A program made the translations under genes and the position numbers. Of a DNA stretch of 64,000 bases, positions 41,856 to 50,608 are shown piece by piece; within the stretch, counting starts at the first letter, position 1; every line of letters begins with the position of its first letter. This DNA comes from CAVOHU01 sp963843385 (lineage in GTDB: Bacteria; Acidobacteriota; Vicinamibacteria; Vicinamibacterales; JAKQTR01), in the NCBI GenBank assembly GCA_963843385.1, contig CAWJJY010000005.1, positions 868,001 to 932,000 on the forward strand, given 5' to 3'. Under the pieces are notes generated by a model. It was not told where the DNA came from and did not search any database. It worked only from the letters and a program-made list of their open reading frames with translations.

Positions 41856-43609
41856 GCGAGGATCCCGGCGTGGATACTGATCTGCGCGACCGCTACGACG
41901 TCGTGATCGTCGGCGCCGGCCTCGCTGGCCTCGCCCTCGCGCGGCATCTGCTCCTGAAGACGGACAAGTCGGTTCTCCTGCTCGACAAGCGGAGCACTCC
42001 CTCGGCGCGAGGGCAGAAGGTTGGCGAATCGCTCGTCCAGCTGGCCGGATACTACTTTTCGAAAGTGCTCGAGCTCGAAGAGCACCTGCTGACGCGCCAC
42101 TACCTGAAGTACAACCTGCGCTTCCAGTGGCCAACATCAGGATTGGCCAACCGCGCCATCGAAGACTACAGCGCGTCGTACTCCCGCTTCCTGTCGAACA
42201 TCGCCACCTTCCAGCTCGATCGCAATCTCCTCGAGGCACACCTGCTCGAGGTGAACCGCGCCAATCCGCGATGCACGTTCCTCGGCGGCGTTCAGGACAC
42301 CGCGGTGGCCCTGTCGGAAGCCGGCGATCATGTCGTGACGACCGCGGGGCGCCGCGTCGGCGGCCGGTGGGTGGTCGATGCGTCGGGCCGCGGCGCAGTC
42401 CTGAGGCGCCAGTTGTCGCTCTCCGCAGGCAATCCGATCCGGCACGGTGCCACCTGGTGCTGGGTCGACGGGCTGGTGAACATCGAGCAGCTGACCAGCC
42501 GCTCGCCGGACCAGGTCCGCGTCGACCCGAGAAAGCGCCGCCAGGGAAACTTCCCGCGGTTCCTGGCCACGAACCATTTCTGCGGCGAGGGGCAATGGTT
42601 CTGGGTGATTCCGCTGCACGGCAAGACCAGCCTCGGGCTCGTCTTCGACCGGTCGGTCGTCGATGCGAGCCAGGTCGCCACGCCCGAACAGATGATCGCG
42701 TACGCGTGCCGCGAGTGGCCGCTCTTCGCGCGGGATCTCCCGCAGCGCCGGATCCTCTCACACGGGCGGCTCCCCGATTTCTCGTACGACGCCACAGAGA
42801 CCATCAGCGCCGGGCGCTGGGCGTTGACCGGGGAAGCGGGACGATTCTCGGATCCGCTCTACAGCCCGGGCAGCGATCTCATTTCGATCTACAACACGCT
42901 CATCGTTGACGCCATTCGCCACGACGAGGCGGGCGATCTCGAGCAGCGGTGCCGGATGCACGAGACGCTCATGCGTGCGGTCTACCAGGCCTACGTCCCG
43001 TCCTACGCCGTCAGCTACGACTGCCTGGGCGACCAGGAAGCGTTCTCGTTGAAATACGCGTGGGAGCTGGCGGTGTACTTCGGGTTCTACGTGATGCCGT
43101 TCCTCAGCGACCTGTTCGCCGATCCGGCGTTCGAGCGAACATTCCTCGTGAAGTTTGCGTCACTCGGCCGGATCAATCAGGGCCTGCAGCACCTGCTGAG
43201 CGGCTACTACAGGTGGAAGCGGTTGCATCGGCCGAAGCCGCTCGCCCCGGTGGACGTCGAGCTGTACGACATCGGCTGTCTCCGGGACGCCGAGAAGCTC
43301 TTCTACCAGGTAGCCGTGTCTCCCGACGAAGCGATTGACGTGCTTGACCATCACCTGGATCGTCTCAAGGAGTTCGCACGGTACATCATCGCCCACGTGC
43401 ACGCGTCAGTCATCGGCGATGGCCGCGTGCTGCTGAACGGGCCATTTGTCGCGGGGCTCAGGCTGCAGCACGTCGTGTTCGACGAGGCCGCGATGCGGGC
43501 CGCGTATGCGCCGTTCGCGGGAGCAACAGAGCAGTACCGGTGGAGCCTGAATCCGTCCGCCCTCTCCGGCTTTCTGCCAGACGACAGCCTGGCACGGGCA
43601 TCCGCATGA
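41852..43609 (+). CDS. FAD-dependent halogenase-like oxidoreductase
   Basis: This 585-aa protein has a Rossmann FAD motif VVIVGAGLAGLALARH (18-32), the halogenase-like QKVGESLVQ (56-63), a WFWVIP segment (249-254) matching the WxWxIP signature of flavin-dependent halogenases, and GEAGRFSDPLYSPGSD for FAD. This is the tryptophan-halogenase/halogenase-like superfamily. Some members halogenate; others are non-halogenating oxidases or cyclases, so the reaction is open. The last 200 residues are long and helical and are not standard. It is coupled by ATGA overlaps to the gene on each side. Confidence 0.75.
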   Translation: MSEDPGVDTDLRDRYDVVIVGAGLAGLALARHLLLKTDKSVLLLDKRSTPSARGQKVGESLVQLAGYYFSKVLELEEHLLTRHYLKYNLRFQWPTSGLANRAIEDYSASYSRFLSNIATFQLDRNLLEAHLLEVNRANPRCTFLGGVQDTAVALSEAGDHVVTTAGRRVGGRWVVDASGRGAVLRRQLSLSAGNPIRHGATWCWVDGLVNIEQLTSRSPDQVRVDPRKRRQGNFPRFLATNHFCGEGQWFWVIPLHGKTSLGLVFDRSVVDASQVATPEQMIAYACREWPLFARDLPQRRILSHGRLPDFSYDATETISAGRWALTGEAGRFSDPLYSPGSDLISIYNTLIVDAIRHDEAGDLEQRCRMHETLMRAVYQAYVPSYAVSYDCLGDQEAFSLKYAWELAVYFGFYVMPFLSDLFADPAFERTFLVKFASLGRINQGLQHLLSGYYRWKRLHRPKPLAPVDVELYDIGCLRDAEKLFYQVAVSPDEAIDVLDHHLDRLKEFARYIIAHVHASVIGDGRVLLNGPFVAGLRLQHVVFDEAAMRAAYAPFAGATEQYRWSLNPSALSGFLPDDSLARASA

Positions 43610-45042
43610 CCCCGTCGACAGCGGTCGACCACGCACCGCTCCTGGAACGCTGCTTTCTCTTCGACGCCGTCGAAGGGACACGCCAGGTCACGGGGATTGT
43701 CGGCGCGGTGCCGGAGTGGCTGCGCGGCTCGTACTACGTCAACGGGCCCGCGCGATTCACCCGCGGAACGATGCGCTACCGGCACTGGCTCGACGGCGAC
43801 GGGATGGTCTGCGCGGTGCACTTCTCGGATGACGGCGTGACCTTCGTGAACCGTTTCGTGCGTACGCGGAAGCTCGAGGACGAGGAGGCCGCAGGCGCGC
43901 CCCTCTATCGTACGTTCGGGACGGCGTTTCCGGGGGACCTGCTGCACCACGGGCTCATGCTGTCGTCGCCCGTGAACGTGAGCGTCTACCCGTTCGACGG
44001 CACGCTGCTGGCGTTGGGCGAGCAGTCGCTCCCGGTCGAGCTCGATCCGCGCACGCTCGAGACGCGGGGCGTCTACGACTTCCACGGCCGGCTCAGCGAA
44101 GTCAGCCCGTTTGCCGCGCACGCCAAGATCGATCCCGACAGCGGGCGGCTCGTCAATTTCGGCATGGCGTACTCGCCGAAGCAGCCGGCGATCGTCGTCT
44201 ACGAGTTCGAGCCCGACGGGACGCTGGTGCAGCGCAGGCGCCACGCGATCTCCCGTCCCTACTCGAATCACGACTGCGGCGTCACGCCCGGGCACGTCGT
44301 CTTCTTCCTGAGTCCGCTCGTGCTGGACTTCGACCGGTTCATCGGGGGCGCATCGGTGATGGAATCGTTGCGCTGGACGCCGGCCCTGGGCAGCGAGATC
44401 TTCGTCGTGCCGCGCGCGCCGCTGGGCGGCGACGCCGTGTCGATCGGGACGGGCGCGGGCTACTGCCTGCACGTGATCAACTGCTTCGAGGCCGGCGGCG
44501 TGCTGACGGCCGACATCATCGAGCTCGACTCGCCTGTCTACCCGGAGTACGAACCCGTTCCGGAGTTCTTCCGGACGGCTCCGCTTGGCCGCCCCGTGCG
44601 CTACCGCGTCGATCTGGCGTCGCGGACGCTCGTGGACCGAACGACGCTGCCGTACGACCGCACGCCGGACTTCCCCGCCATCGACGTTCGGTTGCTCGGC
44701 CGGCCGTACTCCGACAGCTGGATGCTGGGCATCTCGCATGCAGGCGTAGACGGGCGCAAGTTCTTCGACCAGGTGGCGCGCGTGTCGTGGGCCGACCCGG
44801 GTGGGGCGGACATCTACCAATGCCAGTCCTGCGAGTACCTCGGCGGCGAGCCGGTCGTCGCTCACAACCCGCGGAACGACACGGACGCGGTCGTGATCGT
44901 GCAGCTGCTGGACGCGCGGGCCCGCGAGGCGGCCATCGTCCTGTTCGACGCCTACGACATCCGGCGCGGGCCGATCGCACGGCTGCCGCTCGGCCAGCAG
45001 ATCCACCCAGGCTTTCACGCGAGTTTTGCCCCTCGTGCGTGA
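43606..45042 (+). CDS. Carotenoid-oxygenase (RPE65/CCD) family enzyme
   Basis: This 478-aa protein has the seven-bladed propeller family pattern with the four iron-binding histidines: AHAKIDPDSG (H172), SNHDCGVTPG (H222), YCLHVINCFE (H289) and IHPGFHASF (H467 or H471). The N-terminus has LRGSYYVNGPARF. Family members cleave C=C double bonds of carotenoids or stilbenes with O2 and Fe(II). Being inside a KS/ACP operon is unusual: the substrate may be a conjugated product made by the cluster. The ATG overlaps the FAD enzyme stop. Confidence 0.85.
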   Translation: MTPSTAVDHAPLLERCFLFDAVEGTRQVTGIVGAVPEWLRGSYYVNGPARFTRGTMRYRHWLDGDGMVCAVHFSDDGVTFVNRFVRTRKLEDEEAAGAPLYRTFGTAFPGDLLHHGLMLSSPVNVSVYPFDGTLLALGEQSLPVELDPRTLETRGVYDFHGRLSEVSPFAAHAKIDPDSGRLVNFGMAYSPKQPAIVVYEFEPDGTLVQRRRHAISRPYSNHDCGVTPGHVVFFLSPLVLDFDRFIGGASVMESLRWTPALGSEIFVVPRAPLGGDAVSIGTGAGYCLHVINCFEAGGVLTADIIELDSPVYPEYEPVPEFFRTAPLGRPVRYRVDLASRTLVDRTTLPYDRTPDFPAIDVRLLGRPYSDSWMLGISHAGVDGRKFFDQVARVSWADPGGADIYQCQSCEYLGGEPVVAHNPRNDTDAVVIVQLLDARAREAAIVLFDAYDIRRGPIARLPLGQQIHPGFHASFAPRA

Positions 45043-45072
45043 CCGTCGATGCCCAACAGGAGACGTTGAGCG

Positions 45073-45606
45073 ATGCATGATGAGACGAAGACCCGGAGGA
45101 GAACGATCGAATGGGAAGACCAGGCCGGCGTGGCGAAAGCAGCGCGCCAGATGTCCGGGGCGGAATTCTTCGACGCCATGCGTCGCGGAAAGCTCCCCAA
45201 GCCTCCTTTCACGCAGTTGATTGGCATCGACCTGTTCGACGAGGGGGAGGGGTCGTTCCGTATGAGCCTTTCCCCGGACGAGTCCCACTACAACCCGATG
45301 GGCTGCGTCCACGGGGGCATTCTCGCGACGCTCCTCGATTCGGTCATGTCCGGTGCCGTGCACACGGTGCTGCCGGCCGGGCGGGCCTACCTGACGATCG
45401 AGATGACGGTGAACTTCCTGCGGCCGGTGTTCGAGCTGAGCGGGGAGATCATGGCCGAGGGCAAGATCGTTTCAGCCGGCCACCAGATCGCCACGGCCGA
45501 GGGGCGCATCGTCGACTCGCTGGGCGAGCTGTGCGCGACTGGTACTGCGACGTGCCTGGTATACGACTCGGCGATTCACCCGAGCGAACTGAAGCTCAAG
45601 GACTAG
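45073..45606 (+). CDS. PaaI-type hotdog thioesterase
   Basis: This 177-aa protein has a hotdog fold with HYNPMGCVHGGILATLLDSV, the HGG/G(x)hGG motif of PaaI/YbgC-type thioesterases, and EMTVNFLRPVF plus AEGKIVSAGHQIATAEGRI downstream. It should release the chain from the ACP or from CoA. It begins 30 bp after the carotenoid-oxygenase gene on the same strand and ends the operon. It overlaps the convergent MaoC gene by 11 bp. Confidence 0.85.
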   Translation: MHDETKTRRRTIEWEDQAGVAKAARQMSGAEFFDAMRRGKLPKPPFTQLIGIDLFDEGEGSFRMSLSPDESHYNPMGCVHGGILATLLDSVMSGAVHTVLPAGRAYLTIEMTVNFLRPVFELSGEIMAEGKIVSAGHQIATAEGRIVDSLGELCATGTATCLVYDSAIHPSELKLKD

Positions 45607-46072
45607 TGGAACGCCCAACCTCAGCAGGCGGACCCGGCTCCATCCTTGTCTTGATGAGCAGGCTGTCGCGGTAGACGAGCACCAGGCCGCCATCCTGTTT
45701 CAGGACGCGGGTGTGGAAGGTCACCAGGCCGCGCCCATGCCCCTTCCCGGCGAGCGCGCGCACCCGCTTCTCCACCGTGACGGTATCGCCGATGAAGACC
45801 GGCTTGGTGAAGTGCATCGCGTCGACGCCATAGAAGGCGACCAGTGACTCGTTCAGGACGCCGGAACTCACGGTGAGCCCGATCGAGATGCTGAAGATCA
45901 GCGCGCCGTGCGCGATGCGCTGGCCGAACGGGGACTGCTTCGCCCGCTCTTCGTTCGTGTGCAGCTCGCCGAAGTCGCCCGTGAGCCGGGCGAATTGGTC
46001 GATATCCGCCGCGGTGATCGTGCGCCCGGGAGAGGTGACGATGTGACCGATCGTGAAGTCTTCGAAGAACAT
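45596..46072 (-). CDS. MaoC-family dehydratase
   Basis: This 158-aa hotdog protein has the MaoC dehydratase motif: ITAADIDQFARLTGDFGELH followed by TNEERAKQSPFGQRIAHGAL (catalytic Asp and His of the hydratase site). It can dehydrate 3-hydroxyacyl thioesters to enoyl thioesters. Convergent with the operon but adjacent to it, it supplies the dehydration step that the KS-KR set would otherwise lack. Its inclusion in the pathway is inferred from position and fit. Confidence 0.85.
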   Translation of the reverse strand: MFFEDFTIGHIVTSPGRTITAADIDQFARLTGDFGELHTNEERAKQSPFGQRIAHGALIFSISIGLTVSSGVLNESLVAFYGVDAMHFTKPVFIGDTVTVEKRVRALAGKGHGRGLVTFHTRVLKQDGGLVLVYRDSLLIKTRMEPGPPAEVGRSTSP

Positions 46073-46257
46073 GTCGCCACATTGTACCGACTTCGTGCCC
46101 CGGTGGCTGAGCCCGTTGCCATTTCCGCGCGGACGGGCGACCGTTACCCCGGAGGCTACTCCAAGACGCTAGCCAGCGCCGCCGCGTCGTCGCTCGATCC
46201 CGCGGCGAGCGCCAGTGTGCCGAGGGAAGTCCCGGGTCACCGGCGTCGCACGAAGGG

Positions 46258-46263
46258 TATGAT
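46258..46263 (+). promoter_or_regulatory. -10 element TATGAT upstream of the M28 peptidase
   Basis: TATGAT followed by TATA lies about 60 bp before the ATG at 46323 in GC-rich surroundings. The -35 box is unclear. Confidence 0.3.
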
Positions 46264-46322
46264 TATAGGAAGCGGCTTCCAACGCACTTCGCCGCAGACG
46301 CTCTTGACCTGACGAGGTTTCC

Positions 46323-48150
46323 ATGTCGCGACGCACGCTTCCAATCCTCGCTGTTCTCGCCCTGACCCTCTCGGCGCTGCCCCGGCTGGCCGCACAGGCC
46401 GGAGGGGGACGCCCTGCATTCCCTTCAATCGACGGAGAGGTGTTCCTCCAGCACATCAAGGCCCTCTCCTCCGACGAGTTCGAGGGGCGGGCGCCTGGAA
46501 CCAGGGGCGAGGAACGGACGGTTCGCTACATCGAGGACCAGTTCGGGAAGGCCGGGCTGCGGCCCGGCAACACGGACGGCACCTACGTCCAGAAGGTGCC
46601 GATGGTCGGCATCACCGGGGATCCTTCGATGTCGTTGACCCTCAAGCACGGTCAGCAGGCGGACACCCTGAAGCACCTGACCGACTTCGTGGCATGGACG
46701 CGGCATGTCGCGCCGGCGGCTTCGATCGACAACTCCGAGCTGGTCTTCGTCGGATACGGGGTCGTCGCCCCCGAGTTCCAGTGGGACGACTACAAGGGCA
46801 TTGACCTGCGAGGCAAGACGATGGTCGTGCTGGTCAACGACCCGCCGGTCCCGGATCCCGGGGACCCGTCGAAGCTCGACGCGAAGATCTTCGGCGGACA
46901 CGCCATGACGTACTACGGCCGATGGACCTACAAGTACGACATCGGCGCGGAGAAGGGGGCTGCGGGGATCCTGCTCGTGCATCAGACGGCGAAGGCCGGT
47001 TACCCGTGGAGCGTGGTGGAAGGCTTCAGCGGCGAGCGCTTCGATCTGCGCACGCCGGACAACAACATGAAGAAGGCCGCCGTCGAGGGCTGGTTGACGC
47101 TCGATCAGGCGAAGAAGATCTTCGCGATGGCCGGGAAGGACTTCGACCAGCTCGAGAGACAGGCCGCCACCCGTGCGTTCCGGCCGGTCCCTCTCGGCGT
47201 CACCGCGACGCTGTCGATCCGAAACACGCTTCGGGACATCGCCTCACAAAACGTCCTCGGCAAGGTCGAGGGCAGCGACCCGGCATTGAAGGACGAGTAC
47301 GTCATCTACATGGCCCACTGGGATCACTTCGGCATCGGGCAGCCGGTGAACGGGGATCGAATCTACCATGGCGCGCTCGACAACGCGTCCGGGGTGGCGG
47401 GGCTGATCGAGCTTGGGCGCGCATTCGCGGCTGCGACGCCGCGTTCGAAGCGGTCGGCTCTGTTCGTTGCGGTGACGGGCGAGGAACAGGGGCTCCTGGG
47501 CTCCGAGTACTACGCCACGCACCCGGTCTACCCGCTGACGAAGACGCTGGCCGTTCTCAACATGGACGGGCTCAACGTCCGGGGCAGGACGAAGGACATC
47601 ACGATTGTGGGCCTCGGCAACTCCGATCTCGACGACTACGCCCGCGAGGTTGCGGCGACTCAGGGACGAACATTGCACGCGGACGCCGAACCCGAGAAGG
47701 GTTTCTACTACCGGTCGGATCACTTCAGCTTCGCGAAGCAGGGCGTGCCCGCGCTCGATCCGAACAGCGGCATCGACTACATCGGGAAGCCAGCGGACTA
47801 CGGTCATCCGGATGCGGGAGGAGTACACGGCGCACGACTACCACAAGCCGTCCGACGTGGTGAAGCCGGACTGGGACATGAGCGGCGCCGTCGAGGACCT
47901 GCAATGGCTCTGGAAGGTCGGCGACCGGGTGGCCGATGCAGACCGATATCCGCAATGGAAGCCGGGCACCGAGTTCAAGGCCAAACGAGACGCCGACCTG
48001 AAGGCGGGCGGCGTGGCCACTGAGGCCCGCAAACCAGAGACGACCTCCCTGCTCGGCACGCCGCTCTATGCGATTGAGCTGGCGCCTGAGGCGAAGGAGG
48101 CGGCTGACGCGGCGATTACAGGCGGCGCGCGAGGATCTGGCAAAGGCGCC
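46323..48150 (+). pseudogene. Secreted M28 zinc aminopeptidase, N-terminal part of a frameshifted peptidase-TPR fusion
   Basis: A signal peptide (MSRRTLPILAVLALTLSALP) is followed by SSDEFEGRAPGTRGEERTVR, a PA-type insert (VFVGYGVVAPEFQWDDYKGI) and the M28 catalytic domain. Zinc and catalytic residues are present: HWDHFG, GALDNASG, TGEEQG, LNMDGLN, and HDYHKPSD after the break. The frame breaks at about 47807 (DYG then REEYTAHDYHKPSDVV in another frame); one extra base explains it. A second extra base near 48106 separates this part from the TPR part. From 46323 to 48880 the span is 2558 bp, 3n+2, so two removals would give one 851-aa protein. Confidence 0.72.
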
Positions 48151-48880
48151 TGACAACGCGGACGCGATGCTGTGGCTCGGCCGGCGGCTGGCGATCGCCG
48201 GGCGTGTGCGCGAGGCGGTCGACGTCTTCACACGCGGGATCGCCAGGTTCCCGTCAGACGCGAGGTTCCTGCGGCATCGCGGGCATCGCTACGTGACGCT
48301 GCGCGAGTTCGACAAGGCGATTGCGGACCTGACGAAGGCCTCGCAGCTCATCGCCGGCAAGCCGGACGAGCAGGAGCCCTCCAACGCGGACAAGATGGTC
48401 CCATCGAGCGAAACGCTCCACTACGCCATCTACTACCATCTCGGCCTTGCCCACTACCTGAAGGGCGACTTCGCGCGTGCGCTGCCCGTGTATCGGCAGT
48501 GCCTGGCGACTGCGAAGGGCAGCGACGACCTGACAGCGGGCGCAAGCGACTGGCTGTACATGACGCTCCGGCGCCTGGGCCGCACCGACGAGGCGGCGAA
48601 GGTGCTGGAGCCGATCGTTCCAGGGATGAAGGTCAAGGACGACCAGCAGTACTACGACCGCCTGCTGATGTACAAGGGCCTGCGTTCTCCCGAGGATCTG
48701 CTCAAATCGGGCGGCGACCCCGTGGCAGCGGCGACGCTCGCGTACGGCGTGGCGAACTGGTACTTCTACAACGGCCGGAAAGACGAGGCGAAGGCGCTCT
48801 TCCAGCGCATCATCACCGGCCCGAACTGGATGCCGTTCGGCCTCATCGGCGCGGAGGCCGAGCTCGCGAGGATGAAGTAA
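48068..48880 (+). CDS. TPR module, C-terminal part of the same fusion
   Basis: About 260 residues form TPR-like helical repeats: NADAMLWLGRRLAIAGRVRE, TLREFDKAIADLTKASQLI, AIYYHLGLAHYLKGDFARAL, WLYMTLRRLGRTDEAAKVL and GVANWYFYNGRKDEAKALF, ending GLIGAEAELARMK. No signal peptide or ribosome site starts it; it reads on from the peptidase frame through one extra base near 48106. The same module closes the C45 hydrolase at 58413-60470. It may mediate protein binding in the periplasm. It overlaps the convergent gene by 38 bp. Confidence 0.65.
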   Translation: MRLSWRLRRRRRLTRRLQAAREDLAKAPDNADAMLWLGRRLAIAGRVREAVDVFTRGIARFPSDARFLRHRGHRYVTLREFDKAIADLTKASQLIAGKPDEQEPSNADKMVPSSETLHYAIYYHLGLAHYLKGDFARALPVYRQCLATAKGSDDLTAGASDWLYMTLRRLGRTDEAAKVLEPIVPGMKVKDDQQYYDRLLMYKGLRSPEDLLKSGGDPVAAATLAYGVANWYFYNGRKDEAKALFQRIITGPNWMPFGLIGAEAELARMK

Positions 48881-49724
48881 GAGCGGCTCGGCCGCGAAGG
48901 ACCGAGCTGTCAGACCTATTTCTGCGTGGATGAATTCGGACCAGCTTCCGCAGCTTGACCGACGGGTCGTAGGTGATGTCCTGCCGCAGCCATCCGAGGT
49001 GACCGGCCCCGTAGATCACGAGGATCCGGTCGTTCGGAGAGTCGATCAGCCTGACGATGTTGTGATAGATGCGGATGTTTCTCTGATACCAGGACGCCAG
49101 CAGATCGGGCCCTGCATACTCGAAGGGCTCTCCCAGGCGCACGACGGCGAAATAGAAACCCATGTCCTTCGCCACGCGCGAGTCCGAGTTCATGTACTCC
49201 AACGTCTCGAGCACCGTGTGGGATTGCAGCTCATCCCCCATTTCCTTCGATAGGACGCCCCAGCCCGCATTGATCGCGTCGAACTGCGTCATGAGTCCGT
49301 TGGCCTTCGCGTAGTTGACCACTCGCAGCCACGGGAAATCCCCGCCCTCGTCGACCGCGTAGACCGCTCGATGGCCGAGCTCTTTGGCCAGCCGGTATCC
49401 GACCTGGTTGGTCTCGTTGCGCGTCAGCGTGTACTTTCCGGCGAGGTAGTCGGAGTACTCCTGGTCAATCCGCTTGGTCACTCCAACCTCGGCTTCGATC
49501 GCGATCTTCGTCGGACGGAACGTCTTCAACACTTCGATCAACTGTGCGATTTCCTGCTGGCGTTTCGGCGACAGGACATCGTCGGCCTGTACGTTGTGGA
49601 TATCGCGCCCGGGGTTGTTCATGTGAAAGGTGCCGACCACCAGAATCTCCGGCCGTGCGTCCGATTGAGCCCAGGCAGTCGTTGAGATCGCCAGAAATCC
49701 GAGCCACAGAAACGCCTTCCTCAT
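48843..49724 (-). CDS. DUF5694-like (TraB/GumN-related) secreted protein
   Basis: ATG 49724 follows a strong GGAGGAGGG site. The 293-aa protein has a signal peptide (RKAFLWLGFLAISTTAWAQS) then EILVVGTFHMNNPG, KIAIEAEVG, ELGHRAVYAVDEGGDFPWLR, RLGEPFEYAGPDLLASWYQR and ILVIYGAGHLGWLRQD. The GTFH...E...GxxH pattern resembles erythromycin-esterase/TraB-type folds; DUF5694 is the closest label I can give. The last 20 residues (HPRRNRSDSS...) look unlike the family and overlap the convergent TPR gene, so the 3' end may carry a small error. Confidence 0.72.
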   Translation of the reverse strand: MRKAFLWLGFLAISTTAWAQSDARPEILVVGTFHMNNPGRDIHNVQADDVLSPKRQQEIAQLIEVLKTFRPTKIAIEAEVGVTKRIDQEYSDYLAGKYTLTRNETNQVGYRLAKELGHRAVYAVDEGGDFPWLRVVNYAKANGLMTQFDAINAGWGVLSKEMGDELQSHTVLETLEYMNSDSRVAKDMGFYFAVVRLGEPFEYAGPDLLASWYQRNIRIYHNIVRLIDSPNDRILVIYGAGHLGWLRQDITYDPSVKLRKLVRIHPRRNRSDSSVLRGRAALTSSSRARPPRR

Positions 49725-49761
49725 CGACCCTCCTCCGCTGTCCAGAGTTTGTGCGTCGCGA

Positions 49762-50205
49762 ATGGCGAAACACGTGCGCCTGACTTCAGTCGACTTAGAC
49801 GACAAGGCCGCGCGAATCGTTGCCCCGGGTGACCGGATTGGCGCGCCGCTCAACTGCTGCAGCGACACGGCCTACCGACCGACCCAGGTGATCCCCACCT
49901 CCCGCGGCGGGAGGCCGTGGAGCCTGATGTGGTCGGTGGTGCTGATACTGACGCGCGTGCCGAAGGGGAAGCTGATCACAACCGGACCTTACTCCCTGGT
50001 CAGGCACCCGTTGTATACAGGCGTTGCGCTACTCGTGATTCCGTGGCTGGGTTTCCTGTTGAACACGTGGCTTGGAGCGGTGATTGGAGTCGTTTTGTAT
50101 GTCGGCTCCAGGGCGTACTCGCCTGGAGAAGAAGCAGTGCTGTCGAGGACTTTTGGTCCGGCCTGGGATGAATACTGCACCAAGGTGAAGATGCCGTGGC
50201 TGTGA
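49762..50205 (+). pseudogene. Truncated isoprenylcysteine-methyltransferase-like (ICMT/PEMT) protein
   Basis: The last 85 residues match the C-terminal SAM-binding part of membrane methyltransferases: GKLITTGPYSLVRHPLYTGV, ALLVIPWLGFLLNTWLGAVI, SRAYSPGEEAVLSRTFGPAW and DEYCTKVKMPWL. The expected N-terminal TM helices are absent; the first 50 residues of the open frame (LTSVDLDDKAARIVAPGDRI) match nothing and lie in the promoter region of the divergent gene. It looks like a 5'-deleted gene. Confidence 0.5.
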
Positions 50206-50608
50206 ACTGGACTCAGAGCCGGGCGACGTCGCCCCCCACAATGATCGGCGACGCAGCGCTGCTCTGACACACTTCGGAACGCATGCCGGTGACCCAGTCT
50301 GTCGACTCGAGCACCTCGAACTTCCTCCAGGGGACCTTCGTACAGAAAGACCGGGGGCGATGCGCGCCCGAGGCGCGTCGTGATGCGAGGAACGGGTCTA
50401 TTCGATTCTGACCGGCGCTCCACAATCGCCCGCCACACCGCCACTTAGCGCGCGTTCTCGGACCGGATCGGCAGCCTCCGCAAAGCTGGCTGCCGGGCGT
50501 CTACTGGTAGACGAAGAAATAGCGAATGTAGTACGCTCGACCTCTGTCGCAGTTTCGACGGCACGATGTCGCGGGTCCACCGGGATCGCGATTCATTCGA
50601 GGTGCGCG
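50206..50608. other. Gene-free stretch, nothing recognised
   Basis: About 400 bp without a supported gene. A minus-strand frame ending at 50213 (EVLESTDWVTGMRSEVC) has some protein-like character but no start, ribosome site or family match. Confidence 0.4.

Noticed and set aside
43351..45363. A 670-codon minus-strand frame opposite the carotenoid-oxygenase gene
   Set aside because: No recognisable domain; the plus-strand frame has intact iron-binding histidines and operon overlaps.
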